NCBI RefSeq assembly: GCF_029846115.1
Contig: NZ_JARVZZ010000001.1
Location: 1,798,001-1,862,000, forward strand
From: Serratia marcescens
GTDB lineage: Bacteria; Pseudomonadota; Gammaproteobacteria; Enterobacterales; Enterobacteriaceae
Length of the DNA stretch: 64,000 bases
Direction: 5' to 3'
Made by a program: the position numbers and the translations under genes. Positions 8,618-17,456 of this stretch are shown piece by piece. Positions within the stretch are counted from its first letter, which is position 1; the number at the start of each line of letters is the position of its first letter. The notes under the pieces were generated by a model. The model worked only from the letters and a program-made list of their open reading frames with translations, searched no databases and was not told the origin of the DNA.

Positions 8618-11245
8618 ATGAGCAAGAGCACCGCTGAGATCCGTCAAGCGTTTCTCGATTTCTTTCATAGTAAGGGTCATCAGGTTGTAGCAAGCAGCTC
8701 CCTGGTGCCTAACAATGATCCGACATTGCTGTTTACCAATGCCGGCATGAACCAATTTAAGGATGTTTTCCTGGGGCTCGACAAACGCGCCTATTCCCGC
8801 GCCACCACCTCGCAGCGCTGTGTGCGCGCAGGCGGCAAGCATAACGACCTGGAAAACGTCGGTTATACCGCACGTCACCATACCTTCTTTGAAATGCTGG
8901 GCAACTTCAGCTTCGGCGATTACTTCAAGCACGACGCGATCAGCTACGCGTGGGAACTGCTGACCGGTGAAAACTGGTTCAACCTGCCGAAAGAGAGACT
9001 GTGGGTCACCGTGTATGAAACCGATGACGAAGCGTTCGACATCTGGCAGAAGCAAATTGGTGTACCGGCCGAGCGCATTATCCGTATCGGTGACAACAAG
9101 GGCGCGCCTTTCGCTTCCGACAACTTCTGGCAGATGGGCGACACCGGCCCATGCGGCCCGTGCACCGAAATTTTCTACGATCACGGCGATCACATCTGGG
9201 GCGGCCCTCCGGGCAGCCCGGAAGAAGACGGCGACCGCTATATCGAGATCTGGAACATCGTTTTCATGCAGTTCAACCGTCAGTCCGACGGCACCATGCT
9301 GCCACTGCCGAAACCTTCGGTGGATACCGGTATGGGGCTGGAGCGCATCGCGGCGGTGTTGCAGCATGTGAACTCCAACTATGAAATCGACCTGTTCCGT
9401 ACCCTGATCGCCGCCGTGGCGAAAGTGACCGGCGCGACCGATCTGGACAACAAATCCCTGCGCGTTATCGCCGACCACATCCGTTCTTGCGCCTTCCTGG
9501 TGTCGGACGGCGTGATCCCGTCTAACGAAAACCGCGGCTACGTGCTGCGCCGCATCATTCGTCGCGCGATCCGCCATGGCAACATGCTGGGCGCGAAAGA
9601 TACCTTCTTCTACAAGCTGGTGGCGCCACTGATCGACGTGATGGGCCCGGCGGCCGACGAATTGAAACGCCAGCAATCGCTGGTGGAGCAGGTGCTGAAA
9701 ACCGAAGAAGAGCAGTTTGCCCGCACGCTGGAGCGTGGTCTGGCGCTGTTGGACGAAGAGCTGGCCAAGCTGAAGGGTGATACCCTGGACGGCGAAACCG
9801 CTTTTCGTCTGTACGATACCTACGGCTTCCCGGTCGATCTGACCGCTGACGTCTGCCGCGAGCGCGGTCTGAAAGTCGATGAAGCGGGCTTTGAAGAAGC
9901 GATGGAAGCGCAGCGCCGCCGCGCGCGCGAATCCAGCGGCTTCGGCGCCGACTACAACAGCCTGATCCGCGTGGACGGCAGCAGCCAGTTCAGCGGTTAC
10001 GATCACGACGAGCAGCAGGCAACTGTCATCGCGCTGTTCCGCGACGGCCAGCCGGTCGATCAGATTAACGCTGGCGAAGAGGCGGTGGTGGTGCTGGATG
10101 AGACGCCGTTCTACGGCGAATCCGGCGGCCAGGTCGGCGATAAAGGCGTGCTGAAAGCCGCCGGCGTAGAGTTTGTGGTCAACGACACCCAGAAATACGG
10201 CCAGGCTATCGGCCACCAGGGCAAACTGGCGCAGGGCTCGCTGAAGCTGAACGATCGCGTGGATGCGCAGATCGACGCTGAGCGCCGCAACAGCATTCGT
10301 CTGAACCACTCCGCGACTCACCTGCTGCACGCCGCGCTGCGTCAAACGCTGGGCGACCACGTCGCGCAGAAAGGCTCGCTGGTTAACGACAAATACCTGC
10401 GTTTCGACTTCTCGCACTTCGAAGCGATGAAGCCGGAGCAAATCCGCGCGGTGGAAGATCTGGTGAACCAGCAGGTGCGTCGTAACCTGCCGGTACAGAC
10501 CGAGCTGATGGCGTTGGAAGATGCCAAAGAGAAGGGCGCGATGGCGCTGTTCGGCGAGAAGTACGATGACAACGTGCGCGTACTGACCATGGGCGACTTC
10601 TCCACCGAACTGTGTGGCGGTACTCATGCCAGCCGCACCGGCGATATTGGCCTGTTCCGCATTCTGAGCGAGTCGGGCACCGCGGCGGGCATCCGTCGTA
10701 TTGAAGCGGTGACCGGCGCAGGCGCTATCGCCACGCTGCACCAGCAAAGCGATTTGTTGCAAGACGTTGCGCAGCTGGTTAAGGGCGACAGCAACACCCT
10801 GACCGATAAAGTGCGCTCGGTGCTCGATCGCACCCGCGCGCTGGAAAAAGAACTGCAGCAGTTGAAAGATCAGCAGGCGGCGCAGGAAAGCGCGTCGTTG
10901 TCCAGCCAGGCAAAAGTGGTTAACGGTGTGAAGCTGTTGGTCAGCCAGTTGGACAATGTCGAAGCCAAAATGCTGCGCACCATGGTGGATGACCTGAAAA
11001 ATCAATTGGGTTCGGCCATCATCGTGTTGGCAACGACGGCTGATGACAAAGTCAGCCTGGTTGCAGGCGTGACCAAGGATCTGACTGACCGCGTGAAAGC
11101 CGGCGAGTTGATCGGCAACGTGGCGCACCAGGTAGGCGGCAAGGGCGGTGGTCGCCCGGATATGGCGATGGCGGGGGGGACGGATATCAACGCCCTGCCA
11201 GCGGCGTTAAACAGCGTAGAAGCCTGGGTGGCCTCGAAGCTGTGA
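8618..11245 (+). CDS. alaS: Alanyl-tRNA synthetase
   Basis: 875 residues (E. coli 876). It charges tRNA-Ala and clears mischarged Ser- and Gly-tRNA. Class II catalytic core at about 1-250 ([19 protein letters not shown]), tRNA-recognition domain, editing domain with zinc ligands HSATHLLH (HxxxH) and [10 protein letters not shown] (CxxxH), then the C-Ala domain. The frame is open to 8567, but the start at 8618 ([12 protein letters not shown]) follows CAGGAAAA and matches the family N-terminus. Gene order recA-recX-alaS-csrA is as in E. coli. A very long open frame on the opposite strand is a codon-bias shadow. Confidence 0.99.
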   Translation: MSKSTAEIRQAFLDFFHSKGHQVVASSSLVPNNDPTLLFTNAGMNQFKDVFLGLDKRAYSRATTSQRCVRAGGKHNDLENVGYTARHHTFFEMLGNFSFGDYFKHDAISYAWELLTGENWFNLPKERLWVTVYETDDEAFDIWQKQIGVPAERIIRIGDNKGAPFASDNFWQMGDTGPCGPCTEIFYDHGDHIWGGPPGSPEEDGDRYIEIWNIVFMQFNRQSDGTMLPLPKPSVDTGMGLERIAAVLQHVNSNYEIDLFRTLIAAVAKVTGATDLDNKSLRVIADHIRSCAFLVSDGVIPSNENRGYVLRRIIRRAIRHGNMLGAKDTFFYKLVAPLIDVMGPAADELKRQQSLVEQVLKTEEEQFARTLERGLALLDEELAKLKGDTLDGETAFRLYDTYGFPVDLTADVCRERGLKVDEAGFEEAMEAQRRRARESSGFGADYNSLIRVDGSSQFSGYDHDEQQATVIALFRDGQPVDQINAGEEAVVVLDETPFYGESGGQVGDKGVLKAAGVEFVVNDTQKYGQAIGHQGKLAQGSLKLNDRVDAQIDAERRNSIRLNHSATHLLHAALRQTLGDHVAQKGSLVNDKYLRFDFSHFEAMKPEQIRAVEDLVNQQVRRNLPVQTELMALEDAKEKGAMALFGEKYDDNVRVLTMGDFSTELCGGTHASRTGDIGLFRILSESGTAAGIRRIEAVTGAGAIATLHQQSDLLQDVAQLVKGDSNTLTDKVRSVLDRTRALEKELQQLKDQQAAQESASLSSQAKVVNGVKLLVSQLDNVEAKMLRTMVDDLKNQLGSAIIVLATTADDKVSLVAGVTKDLTDRVKAGELIGNVAHQVGGKGGGRPDMAMAGGTDINALPAALNSVEAWVASKL

Positions 11246-11266
11246 ACATAAATAAATAGCACGCAC

Positions 11267-11302
11267 AAACGCCATAATACTTTGTTGATTATGGCGTTTT
11301 CA
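11267..11302 (+). terminator. Intrinsic terminator of alaS
   Basis: AAACGCCATAAT and ATTATGGCGTTT form a 12-bp stem with a 9-base loop, followed by a short T-run, 22 bases after the alaS stop. Confidence 0.8.
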
Positions 11303-11497
11303 TACTGTGCTAACACAATTTAGTTACAATTGCGGGAACAAAGTTTTTCAGGTCGGCTAAACTTACCATTATCTGAGGTGGGACCAAGTCTGCTTACACT
11401 TATTGTGGGTTGCGCGGCTTACGTTTTCACCACATATGATGGATAATGACGGGGAAACTGAGAGACCCGACTCTTTTAATCTTTCAAGGAGCAAAGA

Positions 11498-11683
11498 ATG
11501 TTAATTCTGACTCGTCGAGTTGGTGAAACCCTCATGATTGGCGATGAGGTTACGGTCACTGTGCTAGGGGTAAAAGGCAACCAGGTGCGTATTGGTGTGA
11601 ATGCCCCCAAAGAGGTTTCGGTTCACCGTGAAGAAATCTATCAGCGCATTCAGGCAGAGAAGTCTCAGCAGACGACTTACTGA
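11498..11683 (+). CDS. csrA: Carbon storage regulator CsrA (RNA-binding)
   Basis: 61 residues, identical to E. coli CsrA over residues 1-58. CsrA is a homodimer that binds GGA motifs in mRNA leaders to control glycogen synthesis, motility, biofilm and virulence functions; its activity is titrated by CsrB/CsrC RNAs. The RNA-contact strand at the N-terminus (LILTRRVGE) and the [14 protein letters not shown] segment are present. The ribosome site AAGGAG 8 bases before the ATG contains a GGA, consistent with autoregulation known in E. coli. The 250-base leader after the alaS terminator probably holds several promoters. Confidence 0.99.
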   Translation: MLILTRRVGETLMIGDEVTVTVLGVKGNQVRIGVNAPKEVSVHREEIYQRIQAEKSQQTTY

Positions 11684-11993
11684 TTCCGAAGCAGCGTCTC
11701 GTTGCCAGACGAGACGCTACTGCATCGTTTTACCCACTTCTTTCGTTCTCCTCTCTCTTTTTCGTGATTATTTTCCCGGTTAGTTTTCTGCTTTGTTGCC
11801 ACAAACGCTGCGGTTGCCTGTTGATAAAACGCCCTTTTTGCCTTGAAATCGCCCATGTTGGGTGCGAATTGTGCAAACGCGCATGAGTTGGGAAAAATTG
11901 TTTGACTTAAAAGTCGGAGAAAGTAATATGTGCGCCACGCAGTGCCGATGAGCTTCTCTAAAGCAAGTTAGGCACAATTCGAAAGAAGCGTAT
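11684..11993 (+). other. csrA-serV intergenic region with hairpin and tRNA promoter
   Basis: A 9-bp inverted repeat, AGCGTCTCG / CGAGACGCT (11693-11718), lies 10 bases after csrA but lacks an immediate T-run, so it is a weak terminator or RNA-stabilising stem. A tRNA promoter follows at 11902-11929. I see no gene in between. Confidence 0.6.
11902..11929 (+). promoter_or_regulatory. Promoter of the tRNA-Ser/tRNA-Arg cluster
   Basis: TTGACT (11902-11907), a 16-base spacer, and TAATAT (11924-11929), followed by a GC-rich discriminator (GTGCGCCACGC), typical of stringently controlled stable-RNA promoters. It reads into tRNA-Ser at 11994. Confidence 0.75.
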
Positions 11994-12086
11994 GGTGAGG
12001 TGGCCGAGAGGCTGAAGGCGCTCCCCTGCTAAGGGAGTATGCGGTCAAAAGCTGCATCCGGGGTTCGAATCCCCGCCTCACCGCCA
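11994..12086 (+). tRNA. serV: tRNA-Ser(GCU)
   Basis: 93 nt with a long variable arm. The acceptor arm GGTGAGG pairs with CCTCACC, followed by G and an encoded CCA. The anticodon loop CTGCTAA gives anticodon GCU. The position after csrA and before tRNA-Arg copies matches E. coli serV. Confidence 0.97.
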
Positions 12087-12089
12087 TTT

Positions 12090-12166
12090 GCATCCATAGC
12101 TCAGCTGGATAGAGTACTCGGCTACGAACCGAGCGGTCGGAGGTTCGAATCCTCCTGGATGCACCA
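12090..12166 (+). tRNA. tRNA-Arg(ACG), copy 1
   Basis: 77 nt, acceptor GCATCC pairs with GGATGC, CCA encoded. The anticodon loop CTACGAA gives ACG, whose A34 becomes inosine to read CGU/CGC/CGA. First of three identical copies, equivalent to E. coli argV-argY-argZ-argQ. Confidence 0.97.
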
Positions 12167-12364
12167 TATTTTCCTCATGTGTCGCGGAGCGAGAGTTTCA
12201 GACAGATGGCGAGCAAGAAAGTGCTCGAAGGAGGATAACATTGCTTAAGCAATGGCGCCGTAGGGCGAGGCGCTAGCGCCGAGTAATCCTCCTCGATGCA
12301 CCATATTTTGCGGTATGGTGGGGTAGTAACAACGTACCATACGGTATCAAAAAAGAATTCCTGT
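12167..12364 (+). repeat. Palindrome-rich insert with a degenerate tRNA-Arg 3' end, in the tRNA-Arg spacer
   Basis: The spacer between tRNA-Arg copies 1 and 2 is about 200 bases, while the next is 53. It contains two perfect palindromes, CATTGCTTAAGCAATG (12239-12254) and GGCGCTAGCGCC (12269-12280), enclosed by an outer inverted repeat AGGAGGAT (12229-12236) / ATCCTCCT (12286-12293). The right end runs into AATCCTCCTCGATGCACCA (about 12285-12303), one base different from the 3' end of the neighbouring tRNA-Arg. This looks like a broken fourth tRNA-Arg whose 5' part was replaced by a foldable element. No coding capacity is apparent. Confidence 0.6.
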
Positions 12365-12441
12365 GCATCCATAGCTCAGCTGGATAGAGTACTCGGCTAC
12401 GAACCGAGCGGTCGGAGGTTCGAATCCTCCTGGATGCACCA
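12365..12441 (+). tRNA. tRNA-Arg(ACG), copy 2
   Basis: 77 nt, identical to the copy at 12090-12166, anticodon ACG, CCA encoded. It lies after the palindromic insert. Confidence 0.97.
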
Positions 12442-12494
12442 TTCTTTCCGTCATGCTTCGTTAGTGAAGCAGGCAAGCAGTAAAAAATAGACAT

Positions 12495-12571
12495 GCATCC
12501 ATAGCTCAGCTGGATAGAGTACTCGGCTACGAACCGAGCGGTCGGAGGTTCGAATCCTCCTGGATGCACCA
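12495..12571 (+). tRNA. tRNA-Arg(ACG), copy 3
   Basis: 77 nt, identical to the other two copies, anticodon ACG, CCA encoded. Last gene of the cluster, followed by a terminator. Confidence 0.97.
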
Positions 12572-12580
12572 TCTAAGAGA

Positions 12581-12601
12581 AACCCGCTACGGCGGGTTTT
12601 T
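12581..12601 (+). terminator. Terminator of the tRNA cluster
   Basis: AACCCGC-tacg-GCGGGTT stem followed directly by a T-run, 10 bases after the last tRNA-Arg. Confidence 0.9.
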
Positions 12602-12739
12602 CGCTTTTCAGCTTTTTCCATCCCCCTTTTCCCCTTTGCGCCCGTTCGGGCACAGCACATTCCGTTATGACGCAGTCAGCGACAACCCAACGGCTTTACG
12701 CTAAAGTAGTTTTCTTTCCTCTACGATCATGGAGTAACG

Positions 12740-13306
12740 ATGTACGACCGCTATCAGGGTCTTATTTTCGACATGGACGGTACGATTCTGGACACCGAGC
12801 CAACGCACCGCAAAGCGTGGCGTGAAGTGCTGTCCCGTTATGGCATGACGTTTGATGAAGCGGCCATGGTGGCGCTGAGCGGTTCACCGACATGGCGCAT
12901 CGCTCAGGCGATTATCGCCAGCCACCAGGCCGACCTCGATCCGCATCACCTGGCCGCGGAGAAAACGCGCGCGGTGGAAGCGATGCTGCTGGATAGCGTG
13001 CGTCCATTGCCGCTGATCGAGGTGGTGAAGTCCTATCATGGTCGCCGTCCGATGGCGGTCGGTACCGGCAGTGAGCACCGCATGGCGGAAATGCTGCTGC
13101 GTCATCTCGGCCTGTTCAACTGCTTCGACGCGATCGTCGGCGCGGACGACGTGCAGCGCCATAAACCGGAGCCGGACACCTTCCTGCGCTGTGCCGAACT
13201 GATCGGCGTACCGCCGGAAAAATGCGTGGTGTTTGAAGACGCCGATTTCGGCATTCAGGCGGCGAAAAGTGCCGGTATGGCTGTGGTAGACGTCCGCACG
13301 CTGTGA
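12740..13306 (+). CDS. yqaB: HAD-family sugar-phosphate phosphatase YqaB (fructose-1-phosphatase)
   Basis: 188 residues, the length of E. coli YqaB, a cytoplasmic HAD phosphatase active on fructose-1-phosphate and similar sugar phosphates. HAD motif I is DMDGT (nucleophile D11, general acid D13), motif II the TGS of AVGTGSEHR, motif III the lysine of RHKPEPDTF, and motif IV FEDADFG. The phosphoglucomutase-like cap lies at about 18-85. It follows the tRNA-Arg cluster and overlaps yqaA by four bases, as in E. coli, so the two are translationally coupled. Confidence 0.93.
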   Translation: MYDRYQGLIFDMDGTILDTEPTHRKAWREVLSRYGMTFDEAAMVALSGSPTWRIAQAIIASHQADLDPHHLAAEKTRAVEAMLLDSVRPLPLIEVVKSYHGRRPMAVGTGSEHRMAEMLLRHLGLFNCFDAIVGADDVQRHKPEPDTFLRCAELIGVPPEKCVVFEDADFGIQAAKSAGMAVVDVRTL

Positions 13307-13731
13307 GTAGTACGCTAGCCGTAATATCGTTATTTGGCAGTAGCTTCCTCAGTGCGACGCTGCTGCCGGGAAATTCAGAAATCGTTCTGGTCGCCTTGCT
13401 GGCCCAGAGTCGCGTCTCGCCAGAGTTGCTGGTATTGGCCGCGACCCTGGGCAACACGCTGGGTGGCTTGACCAATGTCATTATCGGGCGCCTGTTACCG
13501 GCGTTGAAACCACAGCGGGGGCTGGCAACGGCGCTCGGGTGGCTGCAACGCTTCGGCCCGGCTGCGCTGCTGCTCAGCTGGGTGCCGGTGGTGGGCGATT
13601 TGTTGTGCGTGTTGGCAGGTTGGCTGCGCATGCCCTGGGGCTCTGTCGCGCTGTTTCTGTGTATCGGAAAGGCGCTGCGTTACATCGTGTTGGCTATGAT
13701 AACGGCACAGGGTATCGCCTGGTGGCAGTAA
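13303..13731 (+). CDS. yqaA: DedA/SNARE-associated family inner-membrane protein YqaA
   Basis: 142 residues (same as E. coli YqaA). A small membrane protein of the VTT/DedA superfamily; hydrophobic helices alternate with the short glycine-rich segments TLGNTLGGLTNVIIGRLLP and LSWVPVVGDLLCVLAGWLRM typical of the reentrant loops. Family members are linked to lipid scrambling or undecaprenyl-phosphate recycling, but the role of YqaA itself is not settled. The GTG start overlaps the yqaB stop (GTGA), so translation is coupled. Confidence 0.9.
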   Translation: MSSTLAVISLFGSSFLSATLLPGNSEIVLVALLAQSRVSPELLVLAATLGNTLGGLTNVIIGRLLPALKPQRGLATALGWLQRFGPAALLLSWVPVVGDLLCVLAGWLRMPWGSVALFLCIGKALRYIVLAMITAQGIAWWQ

Positions 13732-13813
13732 CCAAGTGAATATAACTCAATATTCTCTCGGGTGCGGATTCAGTATGCTTACGAGTTATTGTTTTTAGAA
13801 GCGGGAGGTCAAT

Positions 13814-15376
13814 TTGATCCCGGACGTATCACAGGCGCTTTCTTGGTTGGAAGCCCATCCCCAGGCATTAAAAGGCATTCGTCGCGGCATCGAGCGTGAA
13901 ACGCTGCGGGTCACGCCGAACGGCACCTTGGCGACCACCGGGCATCCGGAAAAGCTGGGCGCGGCATTGACGCACCACTGGATCACCACGGATTTCGCCG
14001 AAGCGCTGTTAGAGTTCATTACGCCGGTTGATGACAACATCGATCACCTGCTGACGTTCCTGCGCGATATTCATCGCTACGTGGCGCGCAATATCGGCGA
14101 TGAGCGCATGTGGCCGCTCAGCATGCCGTGCTTTATCGAAGCCGAGCAGGATATCGAGCTGGCGCAGTTCGGTTCGTCGAACATCGGCCGCATGAAGACG
14201 CTGTATCGCGAAGGGTTGAAGAATCGCTACGGCGCGCTGATGCAGACCATTTCCGGCGTGCATTACAACTTCTCGCTGCCGCTGGAGTTTTGGCAGGCGT
14301 GGGCCGGCGTGCAGGACGCAGAAAGCGGCAAAGAGCAGATCTCGGCGGGGTATTTCCGCCTGATCCGCAACTATTACCGTTTCGGCTGGGTGATCCCGTA
14401 TCTGTTCGGCGCATCACCGGCCATTTGTTCTTCGTTCCTCAAGGGGCGCGAGACCAATCTGCCGTTCGAGCGCACCGAGCAGGGGATGTGCTACCTGCCG
14501 TACGCCACCTCGCTGCGACTGAGCGACCTGGGTTACACCAACAAGTCGCAGAGCAATTTGGGCATCACCTTCAACGATCTGCACAGCTATGTGGCCGGTC
14601 TGAAGCGGGCGATTGCTACGCCTTCCGAAGAGTTCGCCAAGCTGGGCGTGAAAGAGGGCGATCGCTACCTGCAGCTGAACAGCAACGTGCTGCAAATCGA
14701 GAACGAGCTGTATGCACCGATACGGCCGAAGCGCGTGACCCAAAGCGGCGAGACACCGTCGGACGCGCTGCTGCGTGGCGGTATCGAATACATCGAAGTG
14801 CGTTCGCTGGATATAAACCCGTTCTCGCCGATCGGCGTGGACGCGGTGCAGGCGCGTTTCCTGGATCTGTTCCTGGTGTGGTGCGCGCTTGCCGATGCGC
14901 CGGAGATGAGCAGCGATGAACTGCTGTGCACGCGCAAGAACTGGAACCGGGTGATTCTGGAAGGGCGTAAGCCGGGCCAGACCATCGGCATCGGCTGTGG
15001 CGCCAGCCATGAACCGCTCGAAAAAGTGGGTAAGGCGCTGTTCGCCGATCTGCGTCGGGTGGCGGAAGTGTTGGACAGCGAAGCCGGCAACCGTCAATAC
15101 CAGCAGGTGTGTGATGAGCTGGTCGCCGCGTTCGACGATCCTGAGCTGACCTTCTCCGCGCGCATTCTGAAGGCGATGAAGGAGGAAGGCACCGGGCGCG
15201 TCGGGTTGCAGCTGGCGGAGCAGTATCGCCAGACGTTGCTGGAAGAACCGTTGGAAATCCTGAACGAAGCCGAGCTGGATAAAGAGCGGGAAGCCTCGTG
15301 GCAGCGCCAACGCGACATAGAAGCCAATGATACGCTAAGCTTTGAAGCGTTCCTGAAGCAAAACGGCGGAAGCTGA
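13814..15376 (+). CDS. gshA: Glutamate-cysteine ligase
   Basis: 520 residues (E. coli 518), the first, feedback-inhibited step of glutathione synthesis: ATP-dependent joining of Glu gamma-carboxyl to Cys. Conserved stretches include [19 protein letters not shown] near the N-terminus, [15 protein letters not shown] glutamate loop ([11 protein letters not shown]) and [15 protein letters not shown] near 325. Translation starts at TTG, as in E. coli gshA, with GGGAGG 8 bases upstream; this rare start presumably keeps expression low. The terminator of the antisense small RNA MicA begins right at its stop codon. Confidence 0.97.
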   Translation: MIPDVSQALSWLEAHPQALKGIRRGIERETLRVTPNGTLATTGHPEKLGAALTHHWITTDFAEALLEFITPVDDNIDHLLTFLRDIHRYVARNIGDERMWPLSMPCFIEAEQDIELAQFGSSNIGRMKTLYREGLKNRYGALMQTISGVHYNFSLPLEFWQAWAGVQDAESGKEQISAGYFRLIRNYYRFGWVIPYLFGASPAICSSFLKGRETNLPFERTEQGMCYLPYATSLRLSDLGYTNKSQSNLGITFNDLHSYVAGLKRAIATPSEEFAKLGVKEGDRYLQLNSNVLQIENELYAPIRPKRVTQSGETPSDALLRGGIEYIEVRSLDINPFSPIGVDAVQARFLDLFLVWCALADAPEMSSDELLCTRKNWNRVILEGRKPGQTIGIGCGASHEPLEKVGKALFADLRRVAEVLDSEAGNRQYQQVCDELVAAFDDPELTFSARILKAMKEEGTGRVGLQLAEQYRQTLLEEPLEILNEAELDKEREASWQRQRDIEANDTLSFEAFLKQNGGS

Positions 15377-15379
15377 AAA

Positions 15380-15454
15380 AGAAAAAGGCCACATCAATGT
15401 GGCCAAATATGCATCTCTGATGACAGGGATGATGATAACAAATGCGCGTCTTTC
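15380..15454 (-). ncRNA. micA: MicA small RNA (sigma-E regulon, Hfq-dependent)
   Basis: Reading leftward from 15454, the RNA begins GAAAGACGCGCATTTGTTAT, as E. coli MicA does, continues with CATCATCCCTG, and ends in a GGCCACAT-tg-ATGTGGCC hairpin (15387-15404) followed by a U-rich tract. Length is about 74 nt and the position between gshA and luxS, antisense to both, is the E. coli one. MicA base-pairs with the ompA leader and other porin or envelope mRNAs to repress them under envelope stress. Confidence 0.92.
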
Positions 15455-15460
15455 ACATAC

Positions 15461-15489
15461 TCAGACTCGCAGGGTTGGAAAAGGTTTCC
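15461..15489 (-). promoter_or_regulatory. Sigma-E-type promoter of micA
   Basis: On the minus strand, GGAAACC (15489-15483), a 16-base spacer and GTCTGA (15466-15461) fit the sigma-E pattern GGAACTT-N16-TCnnA, and the -10 ends 6 bases before the expected MicA 5' end. The -35 match is partial. Confidence 0.65.
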
Positions 15490-15542
15490 CGGTTAGGAAA
15501 AAAAGTTTCGAAATAAATGCTCTTTTACGAGGAGGTAGCGAA

Positions 15543-16058
15543 ATGCCATTGCTGGATAGCTTTACCGTCGATCATACCCGTATGGCAGCTCCGGCTGTCC
15601 GCGTTGCGAAAACCATGAAAACGCCTCATGGCGATACCATTACGGTGTTTGATCTGCGCTTTTGCCGCCCGAACCTGGAAGTGATGCCCGAGCGCGGCAT
15701 TCACACGCTGGAGCACCTGTTCGCCGGCTTTATGCGTGACCATCTGAATGGCCAGGGCGTGGAGATTATCGACATCTCCCCGATGGGCTGTCGTACCGGT
15801 TTTTACATGAGCTTGATCGGCGTGCCGGAAGAGCAGCGCGTAGCCGACGCCTGGAAAGCGGCGATGGCCGACGTGCTGAAAGTGACCGATCAGCGCAAAA
15901 TCCCCGAGCTGAACGAATACCAGTGCGGCACTTACCATATGCACTCGCTGGAAGAAGCGCAGGAGATCGCCAAGCACATCCTGGATAACGACGTGGTGGT
16001 TAACCACAACGACGAGTTGGCGCTGCCGAAAGAGAAGCTGCAGGAACTGCATATCTAG
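15543..16058 (+). CDS. luxS: S-ribosylhomocysteine lyase (autoinducer-2 synthesis)
   Basis: 171 residues, same as E. coli. LuxS cleaves S-ribosylhomocysteine to homocysteine and DPD, the precursor of autoinducer-2, within the activated methyl cycle. The metal ligands H54, H58 (HTLEH) and C128 (QCGTY) and the catalytic C83 (GCRTG) are all present. The frame is open to 15399, but GGAGG lies 8 bases before the ATG at 15543, and the upstream part overlaps MicA. The luxS leader is antisense to the micA promoter region, so the two transcripts may interfere. Confidence 0.98.
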   Translation: MPLLDSFTVDHTRMAAPAVRVAKTMKTPHGDTITVFDLRFCRPNLEVMPERGIHTLEHLFAGFMRDHLNGQGVEIIDISPMGCRTGFYMSLIGVPEEQRVADAWKAAMADVLKVTDQRKIPELNEYQCGTYHMHSLEEAQEIAKHILDNDVVVNHNDELALPKEKLQELHI

Positions 16059-16080
16059 CCGCGCATTTTCCGCAGAGATA

Positions 16081-16108
16081 AAAAAAGACGCGATTTCGCG
16101 TCTTTTTT
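16081..16108 (+). terminator. Bidirectional terminator between luxS and corB
   Basis: AAAAAAGACGCGA-ttt-CGCGTCTTTTTT; A-run on one side and T-run on the other serve both convergent genes. Confidence 0.92.
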
Positions 16109-16124
16109 ACGTTCAGGCCGGCGG

Positions 16125-17414
16125 TCAGTGATGGCCGACGCTGGACTGCAGCGAGGTGATCGGCGTGACCCGCACCTGTTTGATCATGTTGCCCTGCACG
16201 TCGAGAATGTCGATATCGTAATGGCCGATACGCACCCGGGTGCCGATTTCGGGGATCTCTTCCAGCTCTTCCAGCAGCATGCCGTTGACGGTGCGGGCCT
16301 CACTGGCCGGCAGGGTCCAGTTGAAGGCCTTGTTCAGCTCGCGCACGTTGGCGGTACCGTCGATCAAGACCGAGCCATCGCTCTGCGGCGTGACCTCTTC
16401 CGCCAGCGTCGGTGACATCGAGGTGGTGAAGTCGCCGACGATCTCTTCGAGAATGTCCTCTACCGTGACCAGGCCCTGAATGTCGCCGTACTCGTCGACC
16501 ACGATGCCGACCTTCTCTTTGTTGCGCTGGAACTTCACCAGTTGCACGTTGAGCGGCGTGCCTTCCGGCACGAAGTAAATCTCGTCGGCGGCGCGCAGCA
16601 GGTTCTCTTTGTTGAATTCTTTTTTCTCGGTCATCAGGCGGTAGGCTTCGCGCACGCGCAGCATGCCGATCGCGTCGTCCAACGAACTGCGATACAGCAC
16701 GATGCGGCCGTGCGGCGAGTGGGTCAGCTGGCGCATGATCGACTTCCAGTCGTCGTTGACGTCGATGCCGACGATCTCGGTGCGCGGCACCATGATGTCG
16801 TTAACCGTCACCTTTTCCAGATCCAGCACCGAGATCAGCATGTCCTGATTGCGGCGGGAGATTTGCGATTGAGATTCGCGCACGATAGTGCGCAGCTCAT
16901 CCTTGCTGACGGCGTCGCTGATGCGCACGTTGGTGCGGATGCCGAACAGGCGCAAGGTCAGGCTGGTGATGCCGTTGAGCAACCAGACCAGCGGGAACAT
17001 CACCTTTTGCAACGGAGCCAGCAGGACGCTGCTGGGGAAGGCAATGCGTTCCGGATAGAGGGCGGCGAAGGTCTTCGGCAGCACTTCGGCGAACAGCAGC
17101 ACGGCAAAGGTCAGTATGCCGGTTGCGATCGCCACGCCGAGATCGCCATACAGCCGCATGCCGACGATGGTCGCCAGCGCCGAGGCGAGGATGTTGACCA
17201 GGTTGTTGCCGATCAGCACCAGGCCGATCAGCCGATCCGGTTTTTGCAGCAGCTTCTCCACCCGACGCGCCGAGCGGTTGCCCTGTTTGGACAGGTGACG
17301 CAGGCGATAACGGTTGAGCGTCATCATGCCGGTTTCGGAAGCGGAGAAGTAAGCGGAGACCACGATCATGATCACCAGGATAATGATGAGGGTCCCCGTC
17401 GACACATGCTCCAA
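16125..17414 (-). CDS. corB: CNNM/CorB family membrane protein (YfjD)
   Basis: 429 residues. N-terminal CNNM (DUF21) membrane domain with four hydrophobic segments in residues 1-135 (SAYFSASETGMMTLNRYRLRHL and a NNLVNILAS motif), a CBS pair at about 195-330 (DIMVPRTEIVGID, VEDILEEIVGDF) and a C-terminal CorC_HlyC domain. CorB homologues are implicated in magnesium or cobalt export or resistance; direct transport activity is debated for bacterial members. It equals E. coli YfjD at the same locus. It is followed on the minus strand by the luxS-facing terminator and lies 42 bases after ypjD, so the two form one unit. Confidence 0.9.
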   Translation of the reverse strand: MEHVSTGTLIIILVIMIVVSAYFSASETGMMTLNRYRLRHLSKQGNRSARRVEKLLQKPDRLIGLVLIGNNLVNILASALATIVGMRLYGDLGVAIATGILTFAVLLFAEVLPKTFAALYPERIAFPSSVLLAPLQKVMFPLVWLLNGITSLTLRLFGIRTNVRISDAVSKDELRTIVRESQSQISRRNQDMLISVLDLEKVTVNDIMVPRTEIVGIDVNDDWKSIMRQLTHSPHGRIVLYRSSLDDAIGMLRVREAYRLMTEKKEFNKENLLRAADEIYFVPEGTPLNVQLVKFQRNKEKVGIVVDEYGDIQGLVTVEDILEEIVGDFTTSMSPTLAEEVTPQSDGSVLIDGTANVRELNKAFNWTLPASEARTVNGMLLEELEEIPEIGTRVRIGHYDIDILDVQGNMIKQVRVTPITSLQSSVGHH

Positions 17415-17456
17415 TGCAGTATTCCTTATAGAGAGGGAGAATTGAACCGGGCTGGC

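Noticed and set aside
8525..11128. Very long open frame antisense to alaS (867 codons)
   Set aside because: It mirrors alaS in a GC-rich genome, has no ribosome site, and its translation is a low-complexity His/Gln/Arg/Val-rich sequence with no recognisable domain.
12273..12572. Minus-strand open frame through the tRNA-Arg genes
   Set aside because: The repeated [14 protein letters not shown] peptide is the well-known false translation of tRNA antisense strands.
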